DNA of 64,000 nt. It comes from Chenopodium formosanum (lineage: Eukaryota > Streptophyta > Magnoliopsida > Caryophyllales > Amaranthaceae). A program made the position numbers and the translations under genes. Positions 24,507 to 35,500 of the stretch are shown here, piece after piece. The notes beneath the pieces are model-generated. The model did not search any database and was not told the DNA's origin. It was given only the letters and a program-made list of their open reading frames with translations. Numbering within the stretch: position 1 is the first letter of the stretch; each line of letters begins with the position of its first letter. The stretch lies in contig CM044877.1 in NCBI GenBank assembly GCA_024500155.1, forward strand, positions 77,240,001 to 77,304,000, written 5' to 3'.

Positions 24507-26764
24507 CTAATTGTAACGGGAACTTGGTCTCCGTTGGCGAGTACTTCTCCGAGGAACCTGCTCACCATCGACCAGCAATCTCGGATCGCCAGCCCTGGCA
24601 TAAATGGCCCCAAGACGTCTCATTTGACCGGTTACATCGCCTTCATCTAGAAGGCATATTTTTTTCTCCCAAAATTTTACCTCAGTATGGTATGACTTGA
24701 AATATCTATGTGGGTTAGAACCACGATTATCAACGAATCCAATCTGATGATGAACAACGTCAAGCTTTTCCCCTTCTAAGTTGAACTCGCCTCGTCCAAA
24801 TTGTTTTAGAACAACATGTGGTAGATGGTGAACCACAAAGTTGTTGCAGAAAATTGGGCCGAGACGAGTGATATATCGCCTGTCCACTTCAAGCGTTGCT
24901 GGAAACACCCATTTGTTATAAGGTGTCCAGCAAATATCCTGTCAATAAAACATAACAACAGCAACACAACAATTAGACCCAATTCACAAACCCAACAACA
25001 TGCATCACTAGTCATAACAAGTTACCACATATCAGTCGTACATGCACTGACAAGAGGGCTAATGGCTAATGTCTAACATCTTTTCAAAAATAGTTATACA
25101 AAATATTATCCTTCTATCATTAGACTATTGGAGAGGGGCATAGAAATTCATTTTTCTTCTTAAATTCTTAAACTAGAAGCTTAGACACTTACTGCTCCTT
25201 ATTCGAAGTTATTAGAATTTAAAAGTAGCTTAATAGTTGTATATTGGACTTGGTAGTCCTGAAATGACTTTAATTGTAAAGTACTAAAGTAAGTCTCCCG
25301 TGACATTCTCATCAGTGTTCATTACTCAATCTCTTTGGCTGACTTCAATTCTTCAATTATGTTTGCTATGCAGTCTACTTAAGCTACTGTGACACATTAA
25401 AATCGCAGAGAAGCATTAAAGAATCATATATCATGTTTTCCACATTTGACGTTTATATATATTTCATGGAAGATCATGCCTTAATTATGTTTGCTATGCA
25501 TTCTACTTAAGCTACTGTGACACATTAAAATTGCAGAGAAGCATTAAAGAATCATATATTATGTTTTCCACATTTGACGTTTGTATATATTTCTCTTAGT
25601 TTCAAATATGAGAATATTTGTTTCTCTAGGAACTCAATGAGAAAAAGTGCTGCAGCAGAAGCAGCAACAACAACAAGAAACAGAATATTTACCCCCCAAA
25701 AAAAAACAAAAAAAAAAACTATACATATGTACAAGGAAGTTTTAAAAATATACCTCATCTTTGAGATCCTGAAAAGCGAAGTGCATCCTCGTTCGATAAC
25801 CTTCCCTGTGGTCATTGAAAATGGCGTTATTTGAATGCAACTTTGTCATTATCCATGCCATTGGAAATGGGTGCTGATCCAATGCCCCGGCCTCCAACTC
25901 CTACCTAGCATCCTCAATGCGCAAAGAATCCCACAGCTTTGGGATCCGTATCAAGAAGAAACACTGTCGGTCATGCAAATTTAAAACGCCATTAAGTTAA
26001 GCATCACAACATGCATGCATACTTATTATTAAAAATGAAGCTTCCATCATTGTTTAATATAATTTTGTCTCCTATTCTCCCAAAAAAAAAAAAAAAAAAA
26101 AAAAAAAGAAAAGCAAGCTTACCACCAAGAGCCATGAACATCCGTATAATTTCCTAGTTTTATGAAACCTCTCCAAGTGATACTGGAGATGAGCCAGAAC
26201 GGCTGCCCCCCATGCATAACTGTCGGAAGTATTATCCAGATCACTAAGCAGCTCAAGAAAAGCGGGATACATGGTTATCCCATTATCGGATGGCATAACG
26301 AAGCAAGCGACAATTGTCATCAATATTGCCACCTTTCGCTTCCTTGGATCCATATCCGTGGCTAGGGAAATTGTACGCAGTTCTTAAATGTCGCTGATCA
26401 CATCTCTAAATATTGAGATGGAATGCACATCGCTGTAGTTTTTAATTAGCACCGGATCGCCATCGATCTTCAATCTGGTAAGGAATAACACATCCTCTAA
26501 TGTTATTCCTAACGTATGCCCATTAATCTGAAAGGTGTTGGTACCAGCTACGTTGTATTCCATCACCTTTTTCAAAAAAGGACTAAGAAGATTAGATTCT
26601 GGCAACGTCAACACACTATACAGTCCCCCTAATTCTACACATTGATTCAATAAATTCATTGAATTTTCTTTTAAACCCCCTATAACTTTATGGAGGCAAC
26701 TCAAGCGGCTAACAGCTTTAAATGTAGGCGTCATAGGAAACTCTGTTAAAACAAAGCAAATCAA
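24507..26764 (-). pseudogene. plant mobile domain (PMD, MAIL/MAIN-like) gene, decayed
   Basis: Pieces on the minus strand are 26764-26072 (N-terminal PMD), about 25960-25755 and 24938-24507, with plausible introns between. Diagnostic phrases are FQINGHTLGITLEDVLFLTRL with IDGDPV, then KRKVAILMTIVACFVMPS, YAWGAAVLAHLQYHL and PKLWDSLRIEDAR. The last exon reads WTPYNKWVF to RRLGAIYARAGD and a basic tail (STRQRRPSSRYN). This is the order seen in plant proteins with an aminotransferase-like plant mobile domain, related to MAIN/MAIL1 and to PMD domains of transposon origin. Two in-frame stops are visible: TAA at 26384-26386 and TAG at 25901-25903, each with homology resuming in the same frame. No clear initiator Met was found. 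Confidence 0.75.
25355..25594. repeat. tandem duplication, 128-bp period, in an intron of the PMD pseudogene
   Basis: Two copies of about 115 bp start at 25355 and 25483 (AATTATGTTTGCTATGCA and onward) and differ at only a few bases. Confidence 0.85.
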
Positions 26765-26853
26765 TAATAAGCCTCTGTTAATTGATCATAATTCATGACA
26801 ATTAGTTCAACACTTCAAACCTCTGATCTTTTTCAACAAACAATAAGAAGAAA

Positions 26854-27111
26854 ATGAGCAAAGTAACAAATAAAATTTTCAACTTGATCAAAATTAAAAC
26901 TCACAATCAGTAGCAAAATCACTACAAGATGAATTCGTGCAGAAAATGAGCAAAGTAAGAAATAAACTTTTCAACTTGATCAAAATTAAAACTCACAATC
27001 AGTAGCAAAATCACTACAAGATGAATTCGTGCAGAAAATGAGCAAAGTAAGAAATAAACTTTTCAACTTGATCAAAATTAAAACTCACAATCAGTAGCAA
27101 AATCACCACAA
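26854..27111. repeat. three-copy tandem repeat, 92-bp period
   Basis: Units begin at 26854, 26946 and 27038 (ATGAGCAAAGTAA). The first two are full length and the third ends early. The copies are nearly identical, so the expansion is recent. Confidence 0.9.
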
Positions 27112-28194
27112 TTTCCATAGAATTATCATGTTTAGAAGCAAAACAATGACTAAAACAATGCATTGCAGCACAAAATTCCATCTCAAAAATTTATGTCTTT
27201 TCCTGTTTGCATCACAAAAAAAAAAAAAAAAAAAAAATAAAAAAAAATAAAAAAAATAAAATTGGGTGTACTACAATATCCATATATACTCACATTATTT
27301 AAAACAATCAATTCAACAATATATCCACCATAAAAAAAATCAATTCAACAATATATCCACCAAATTAGCCAAGTGCAAAGTGGATAGTAACTTACTGTTT
27401 TTGCGTTTTCACTTTTCAATTGTAATTTGCAAGATTGCAATTTTACAAAATTACACGACCGTAATTCAAACTCAAGCACCCATCGGCCGCCGCGACTCTG
27501 CAAATTACAACACAAAAATCCATCTCAAAAAATCGAATAAATAAAATTTAAATAAATCATGATCAATTGATCATCAAACATGAAAAAGAGCGAGAGAAAG
27601 AGAGAAGACCTTGAGGACTGTTAGCGAGAAGAAGACGAGGAGAAGGATTTCTACGGCGACGAGGAGAAGACCTTGAGGTTGAAGAGAGGAAGTTGAAGGG
27701 ATAGAAGGAAGTTGAAGTTCGAATTTTCAGAGAGGAAGTCTGATTTTTTTTTTTTTTTTTTTTTTTTGATATTTGATTTTGATTTTGCCAATTGTGTTGG
27801 AAGGAGTCTGCTTTAGGAGTAATTAATTGCTTATAGGAAATTCCCACCAACCCTTATTTCCCTAAGAATTACCCATTCACCTTTTTTTTTACTTGTATGT
27901 ATAATTTTTTTAGTACTTGTGATCATTTAGGTTTATAATTATGAATTAAAAATAATAACACACAAAAACATAAATAAAAGTAATAACAATAAAACCAAAT
28001 AATTGGATTACAACCTTAATGATTCATTAGTGGAATTACAACCAAATAAAAGTAATAACAATAAAACCTCAATAGCTACTTTTTTTTTCAATAATAATAA
28101 AATTTCATAGAGGTTCTCCAAAATAAGTTAGCTAGCTAATGTTCCCCAAAATAAGCAGACTCCATTTTATACAGCCTCCCCTAAATTTTACAAG
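27112..28194. other. non-coding spacer with A/T runs
   Basis: Contains long A-runs (27217-27260), a T-run (27744-27768) and AT-rich DNA. A 95-codon frame at 27563-27850 on the minus strand crosses the T-run (poly-Lys) and is not believed. Confidence 0.45.
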
Positions 28195-29278
28195 TTACTC
28201 ATCGTTTGATTCACGAGCATTTAATTCGCAATCAGCAAATTTCTTAATTATATTAAGATAGGTAGCAGACATCGATTGAGCCACTTCGAGAGCTTCAATA
28301 AGCAGCTCAGTTTCCCTCATCACCGCAACTTGGCTGGAAGGAGGAGAAGACTGAGGCAGAGCTGAGGAATTGGTAAATGGAGTGGAAGTCGAAGCTTGGG
28401 TACTGAGAGGAGGAGGAGAAGTCGGAGGCACAACCAAGGGATTGGTAGGAGATCGAGTGGAACTCAAAGGTGCTTCACAGGTTGACATGACCTTCAAATG
28501 GAAACCGCAACTACCTGCACCCTGCTAGTACCCACAAACGTGAAAAGAGGGTGTAATTACTCAAATTACATTTAATACAAACATAAAAAAAAAAAAAAAT
28601 CATACCTCAACACAGCAACTCCAAAATAATTGAAGCCTAGAAATCATGTTTGACGAAAAGAAGGTATAGCTTCCGCCTTAAGGTGAGTTTAACAAGTTTT
28701 GTGACTATGTCAGTTTGTCCTTTGAATCGACAAAATAATTTTAGCCAATCTCTTGTTATGTAAAATGAATTACTTGCGAAACAAAAACAATTATACAGCA
28801 TTGTCCCCTCCCTAGATGGCAGGCCAATAAATTTTACATCACAGACATTACCCTGCAAAAAGATCCTGTTAATAACAGACATTATGGGCGCTTAATAAAC
28901 TGCTTTACTCTCGCCAATCAATTGAAGTACTCTGTGTTAAGCAGCAGAAACTTCCTTAAACTTGGCCTCCTGTTTCTTCGCGCTTGCCATTTTTATCTCA
29001 GCATCCATATCTAAGTCAATGTTCTACATTGTCTCTTTCACCTTTGTGAGTTTATCCTCAAGCTCCTTCAACTTCTCCCCAGCAAAAACCCGCTTTGTTA
29101 TACATTCTTTCAACCTGTTTGATTCATAAACTGTCTTAGACTCAAAATCTCGACCTAGTAGTTGGTTGATACGAGTAAGCAAGAAACCCACTTCCATGCC
29201 AAAGAACTCAAACCCCTTCACAAGATGTTTGTTTTGTTTTGTGAGTTTTGAGTTAGACAAAAAATTCAGATTAAACAC
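28195..29278 (-). pseudogene. unrecognised gene fragments with a coiled-coil-like segment
   Basis: Three open segments lie in one direction: 29278-29024, 28882-28637 and 28497-28195. The first encodes KGFEFFGMEVGFLLTRINQL and a charged helical run (KLKELEDKLTKVKETM). It meets TAG near 29024, after which the same frame continues with another helical stretch ending AKFKEVSAA. The second reads GLPSREGTMLYNC. The third is a Pro/Ser-rich linker, then a helical stretch ending KFADCELNARESNDE. The gene family is not recognised, and whether the three belong to one transcript is unproven. They may be exons of a gene accompanying the PMD pseudogene. Confidence 0.35.
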
Positions 29279-29357
29279 TGGATCAACTTGGATCTACAAT
29301 TTAAAGGTAGATCACGTTAGATGTACACTTCAAAAGTAGATCACCTGGCTCTACACT

Positions 29358-29437
29358 TCAACGTCATCGGGGTTGATGCTTTTGCTGACATCTTTTCCGT
29401 TAGAGAAAACCTGCAGCATCTGTTGAATCTTTGGAAC
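29358..29437 (-). pseudogene. Hsp70 gene fragment (substrate-binding side of the ATPase domain)
   Basis: On the minus strand 29437-29358 translates to VPKIQQMLQVFSNGKDVSKS then INPDD. This matches the Hsp70 signature usually read as PKVQQLLQDFFNGK..KSINPDEAV. It is too short to be functional, and no flanking Hsp70 sequence is seen. Confidence 0.7.
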
Positions 29438-29484
29438 TATGCAAGAGCATCAGTCCAGATGAGGCTGTAGCTTATGGTGTTGCC
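29434..29484 (+). pseudogene. second Hsp70 gene fragment, opposite orientation
   Basis: On the plus strand 29434-29484 translates to ELCKSISPDEAVAYGVA, the Hsp70 block that directly follows and overlaps the one on the other strand. The two fragments overlap by 4 bp and point away from each other. Confidence 0.7.
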
Positions 29485-29829
29485 TCACAATGGAATTCTA
29501 AGAGATTACCTTTGAACACTCACAATCACACATCTCGTGGCCTAACAATACCTTAAAACCCTAAACCCGAAAACCCTTAGCTCCATTCTTCTCACTCCTT
29601 CACTTCTTCCTCCTCCTTCAAATCACTAGCTAAGCTGAGAAAGTTACAAATTAATTTTCTTTTGAAATGAAATGTTGAATCACGAGATGTTTGTTTTGTT
29701 TTGTGAGTTTTGAGTTAGACAAAAAATTCAGATTAAACACTAGATCAACTTGGATCTACAATTTACACAATGAAGCTAAACATCTTTGATGTAAAGTTTA
29801 GGAGTAAGGCAAGTAACAACATGGTGCAA

Positions 29830-31098
29830 ATTCTGGGTAAAGGGGTTAGACAGTTGTGACCCCATCTTGTGAGGCAAACATCGGACGACGGAATCCGTGA
29901 CTCATATTGGGGGAACGCAGATACCGATAGAGAGACGTAGCCTTCTTAGAGTTAGCTCGATAATGATCCCCGAAAGGGCAATCATGGGTAACATCGGACA
30001 GCGATACTGGGTGATCGATTTCGGGCAACACGATACTATTTGGAAGACGGAGACTCGGATGGGGCAAATTTCGGGGAAAATGTCGGGCAAATGGCTGACT
30101 CCGACAAGGCTATGTCTTTCAACCAATACCCGCGCTCACCCAGTAGGGGTCACCAAGTATCACTGTCTGATGTTTGCCCAACGAGAACATCGTCCGACGT
30201 TTTCCAATAATCGCCCATTCCAAAAGGACTCACCAAGTACCACCGTCCGACATTTTCCCAATCCGAGTCACCATATTTCAACGAGTACCCGCGCTAACCC
30301 AAAAGGGCTCAATCCCATATGAGTCACCATCTTTTAACGAGTACTCGCGCTAACCCAAAAGGGCTCACCGAGTCCCACCGTTCGATGGTCGCCCTCAGGT
30401 GACTCGGATGGGGCAAATGTCGAACGGTGGTACTGGTGAGCCCTTTCGGAAAGGGTGATTGAGGGAAAATGTTAACCGACTGTTCTCGTCGGAAGCAATT
30501 ATATCATAAGGGAAAGTTGGCGGAAAAAAGGACTCATCGAGTCCCACCGTCCGACAGTCGCCCTCAGTCACCCTTTCGGGGAACTTTCCCCGTACGCACA
30601 AATCTATGTTTTCGACTATATGGGTCACCAAGTACCACCATCTGACATTTGCCCGACGAGAACAGTCGTCCGGCATTTTCCCTCGATCACCCTTTTTCGA
30701 ACTTTATTCAGCATCTTATTTATTTTACCTCTAATCTTGTAACTTCAATATCAAACACTACGATCCAATCTCTCTTTTCAAACCAGATAGAAACCAACGA
30801 CGTCAGGCAGGTCAACGAATAGCAGCGTTGGAATTCTGACGAGATAGATAGAGATGAAGGGTTTACTGTTTAAGTGTTTAGAGAATTGGGGAAGCGGAGT
30901 GAGAGAGTGAGTGAGTTCGAGTTGTGTTTTTGTAATCTGATTTGGTGTTAATTAAAGCAAAAGAAGACAGGTTACTCATACATGGTAAGTTTTCTACTCG
31001 TACTTGCAATTCAGATTACTCGTACTTGCCCCATCCGAGTCTCCGTCTTCTAAAGAGTACCGTGTCGGCCGAAAGGGTGAGTGAGTGTGTGAGTGTTG
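29830..31098. repeat. patchwork of short direct and inverted modules, GC-richer than its surroundings
   Basis: Modules such as CCACCGTCCGACATTT, ACCCTTTCGG and its complement, CAACGAGTACCCGCGCTAAC and GACTCGGATGGGGCAAAT recur in both orientations. A block at about 30020-30066 reappears inverted at about 31027-31070. No coding frame makes sense across it. The type of element is not recognised. Confidence 0.6.
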
Positions 31099-31952
31099 TG
31101 TTATACTACTAAGTAATAAAACAGAAAATACTTATCTCTTGATGCGTGAACCAAAGTGATAATAGCCGCGTCGTGGAAAACCACTGACCTAAAAGACGAT
31201 TCCGCGCTACCTCCTGGTGCAGTAGACTAGAAGCGGTCGCCCTCCAGGATAAGCACGGCGCCGGAGTTTATGTGCACTCACAAACCCGACTGGAACTCAG
31301 AATACTTGCCCAGAAAATAGAACAGAAGAAACTCGTGTGTAGATAATTTTTGAGAGGAGAGATAACTGAATGTGTTGTGTATATTTGACTGGGAAAAGCA
31401 ACGAGTATATATAGGCAGAAGAAGGGAGACATGAAACGTAAAACGAGGTACGAATCTGGCTAAGAAAACGACCAGATTCATTCAACCAGTCAACAACGTA
31501 AGCAAGAAACAAGGAATTAATTAATCAGCTATAATCAAGGGATTAATGACTGACTTAATTCCGTAATCCCAACAGTCAGAAAAGAATATTCCCAACAGAC
31601 AAAAAAGAATATTCCCAACAGACATAAAAAGAATATTCTGTTTAACAAGGAAAAAGATATAAAATTCTTCCAAAAAGATAACAAGGACCCACGCCCGCGC
31701 ATCGCATTCCCCATTCCCCAAGACCCAAGACCCGAGGCCCGAGGCCCGAGCCCGACCCGGCCCGGCTCGGCTCGGCTCGGCGCGCGCGCGCGTGTGTGTG
31801 GAGTAACACTTAACTCCCACTCACTCAACTAAGTAGTGTTAAGACACTACAATATAAAAACAAGGAAAAAACCTTTCCCCCCAACCAATGTGGGATTTTC
31901 CCCTTTCATTTGTTTTTCTCTCTCTCTTGTTTTATATCAAGAACTTCCAACA
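31099..31952 (-). repeat. 3' LTR of the copia element (854 bp)
   Basis: Runs from TGTTATACTACTAAG to GAACTTCCAACA in plus-strand reading. It is 43 bp longer than the other LTR because of extra GC-rich CCCGAGG/CGGCT units at about 31706-31780. Confidence 0.96.
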
Positions 31953-31966
31953 ATCCCCCACAGGTT
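31953..31966 (-). other. polypurine tract of the copia element
   Basis: Read on the minus strand the bases before the 3' LTR are CTGTGGGGGAT, a purine-rich stretch ending at the LTR, as expected for the plus-strand primer. Confidence 0.75.
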
Positions 31967-32506
31967 CGAAGACATGAAAAAGAAAGAAAGGAAAAGATGA
32001 ATTCTGGGCAAAACAAAACAATTGCATAAGTGTCAATGTCTCGCGACTTGAATTAACACATAGTGGACATCAAGCTATGATCCCTCACCTACCAAGTGAC
32101 TTTCGTCTTGAACTTAATAGGGAGTTAGGAACCCGTCACTTTGAGCCACACAATTGAACATGTATAATATTCTGAAATTCCGCGAATAAAGATGACGCAT
32201 TATACTGGCCATACGTCCAGCCTGGATGCTCATAGGTGCTCTAGAGTATAAGCCCACGAAATACTCATAGGAAGCGGCCACACTTCCACACCTAAGTAGG
32301 TGAACTCCATCAAGTGTGAGCTACAACACACCTCCAAAAATATGGATATGGGTTCATTAAGAGCCATATGCTCAACCTCCTTCTCATTTGTAGCTAAGCA
32401 CAACAAACATCTAGAGATGGTCCAATAAAAACAAAATGTGCTTCCGAATTATTATATAATATTCCCCTTTGAACTCATGATGAGTAGGAGTTCACTATTT
32501 CACAAT

Positions 32507-35500
32507 TCATACAACGGGCTTTAGCCCCATCTCTTCCGATGTTTCCAAAACTAGTTTTTTACATAGGCCTTTAGTTAACGGATCCGCAATGTTCTTTTCG
32601 GACTTAACATAGTCCAGTGATATCACCCCTTCAGACAACAGATTTCTGACGGCTTTATGCCTCAGACGAATGTGTCTCTTTTTCCCATTATAGGCATGGT
32701 TGTGAGCAACAGCAATAGCAGCTTGCGAATCACAATGAAGTGCAACTGAAGGAGCTGGCTTCCCCCACAGCGGAATATCTGCAAGCATGTTCCTCAACCA
32801 TTCTGCCTCATGACCTGCCAATTCAAGAGCAATAAACTCAGATTCCATAGTAGACATAGCAGTACAAGATTGCTTACAAGATTTCCAAGATACAGCTCCA
32901 CCACCAAGGGTGAAGACATAGCCACTAGTAGAGTTGACTTCATCATTATCGGATACCCAGTTGGCATCACAAAAACCTTCCAAAACTCCAGGAAACTTGG
33001 AGTAGTGCAAACCCCAATCCGCAGTACCCTTAAGGTACCTAAGCAACCTCCTAAGAGCAATCCAATGATCACTGCTTGGGTTATGAGTGTACCTGCTCAA
33101 CCTACTAACAGAATAAGCAATGTCAGGTCTAGTGTAGTTCATTAGAAACATAACACTACCAATAATTCGAGCATACTCAGACTGATTGACTGGATCACCA
33201 TTATTTTTCTTTAGGTGGAAACTTGGGTCATATGGAGTCTTAACTGGATCGACATTAAATGAGTCAAACCTTTTAAGAAGCTTTTCAACATAGTGTGACT
33301 GATTAAGACAGATGCCTTTTGGAGTCCTTTTGATTTTTACTCCCAAAATCACATCTGCCTCACCCATGTCTTTCATTTCAAAATTTGAACTCAAAAACTG
33401 TTTTGTCTCATTTACTCGATCCAAGTCAGTCCCAAAAATCAACATATCATCCACATAAAGACAAATAATTACACAACCATGACTATCATGCTTAAAATAA
33501 ACACAAGAGTCACCTTCATTAACATGAAAACCATTACCAGTCATAGTCTTATCAAATTTGTCATGCCATTGCTTTGGAGCTTGTTTGAGCCCATACAATG
33601 ACTTGACTAACTTACAAACCTTGTTCTCTTGGCCTGAAACAACAAACCCTTCAGGTTGGACCATATAAATCTCCTCATCCAAGTCACCATTCAAAAAAGC
33701 AGTTTTGACATCCATTTGATGAACAACAAGATCAAAAATGCAAGCAAGAGCAATTAAAGTCCTAATGGTTGCAATTTTAGTAACAGGGGAGTAGGTATCA
33801 AAATAATCAATGCCAAACTTTTGCGTAAAACCCCTTACCACTATCCTTGCCTTATACTTGTCTATGGATCCATCGGCCTTTAACTTTTTCCAAAAGATCC
33901 ATTTACAAGTAATGGGCTTACAACCTCTAGGAAGTTCAACCAATTCCCAAGTGTTATTGTTGAGAATTGATTGTAACTCACTATCAATTGCTTCTTTCCA
34001 AAAAACAGCATCAACTGACCTCATTGCCTCATCATAGGTTCTTGGATCATCTTCCAAAACAAAAATATGCACAAAATCATCATCAATTAAGGAAGATTCA
34101 GATAAACAGGAAGTGATAAAATCAGGACCAAAACTGTTTTCCTTTCTTGCCCTTTTGCTTCTCCTTAGCTCTAAAACATAATCATCGTTAGTAATAGGAG
34201 CATTAGCAATAGGCAAACTAACAGAACTACTAGCATGCAATTCACTATCATTAGAAGAAGACATCTTCAAAGGAAAAATGTTCTCAAAGAACTCAGCATC
34301 TCTAGCTTCAATGATATGACCACCTGCATAAGAGTTGTTAGCACCTTTAACAAAGAAACGATAAGCTGCACTTTGATGAGCATAGCCAATAAAAATAGCA
34401 TCAACAGTTTTGGGACCAATTTTATCCCTCTTGAAACTAGGTATGCCTACTTTTGCTAGGCACCCCCACACTTTCAAGTATTTCAGGTTTGGCACTCGAC
34501 CTTTCCATATTTCGTATGGAGTCTTGTCAAGCTTCTTGTGAGGAACCCTGTTCAAAACATGACAAGCAGAAAGAATAGCCTCCCCCCACATGTTATTAGG
34601 AAGCCCAGAACTAATAAGCATAGAATTCATCATATTCTTTAAAGTTCTGTTTTTCCTTTCAGCTATACCATTTTGTTCGGGTGAATAGGGAGCCGTCGTC
34701 TCATGAACAATGCCAAGTTGCTCACAAAATGCCTTAAGAGTGTCAGGGCTGTACTCACCACCCCTGTCACTCCTAACCCTTTTAATCTTTTTGTCCAATT
34801 GGTTTTCTACCTCAGCTTTATATTTGAGGAACATTTCCTCAGCTTCGTCCTTAGACCTGAGAAGATAAACCATACAAAAACGTGAACAATCATCAACAAA
34901 AGTAATATAATACTTTTTACCCCCTCTACTTTCGTGATTATTAAAATCACCTAAGTCACTATGAACAAGCTCTAGTACTTCAGTCTGTCTATCTACTGAT
35001 TTAAATGGCTTCTTTGTAAATTTGGCTTTAACACAAACTTGACATTTTGAAAAATCCGTATTAGAAAAACTTGGAATCAAATTTAAGTGTTTAAGCCTTT
35101 TAACAGAATCAATATTAACGTGACCTAATCTAGCATGCCATAAATCAATAGACTCAGCAATATAAGCAGAAGAAGTACTAGCATTCTTATTCATAGTGTC
35201 AATCTTAACATCAAGAGTAAAAAGCCCCCCATTACAAAATCCCTTCCCCACAAATTCCCCATTGCGAGTAAGAACTAATCTATCAGAATCGAAAGAGAGC
35301 TTCAGTCCAGCTTTCATGAGTAAACTGCCAGAAATTAAATTCCTACGCATTTCTGGAACATGCAAAACATTAGTCAGAGTAAGCAATTTTCCAGAAGTGA
35401 GAGTGAGAACGATCTTCCCTTTGCCTTGGATAGAAGCAGAAGCTGAGTTGCCCATGAAGACATTTTCACCTTCAACCTTGTCATAGGTAGTGAACATGTC

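Larger units (their letters stand above)
29223..29766. repeat. direct repeat of about 82 bp, 462 bp apart
   Basis: The sequence AGATGTTTGTTTTGTTTTGT and its continuation occurs at 29223-29304 and again at 29685-29766 with almost no change. The Hsp70 scraps lie between the copies. Confidence 0.85.

Noticed and set aside
27563..27850. 95-aa minus-strand frame with poly-Lys and Arg/Ser runs
   Set aside because: Crosses a T-homopolymer and purine-rich DNA; more likely 5' UTR or spacer than protein.
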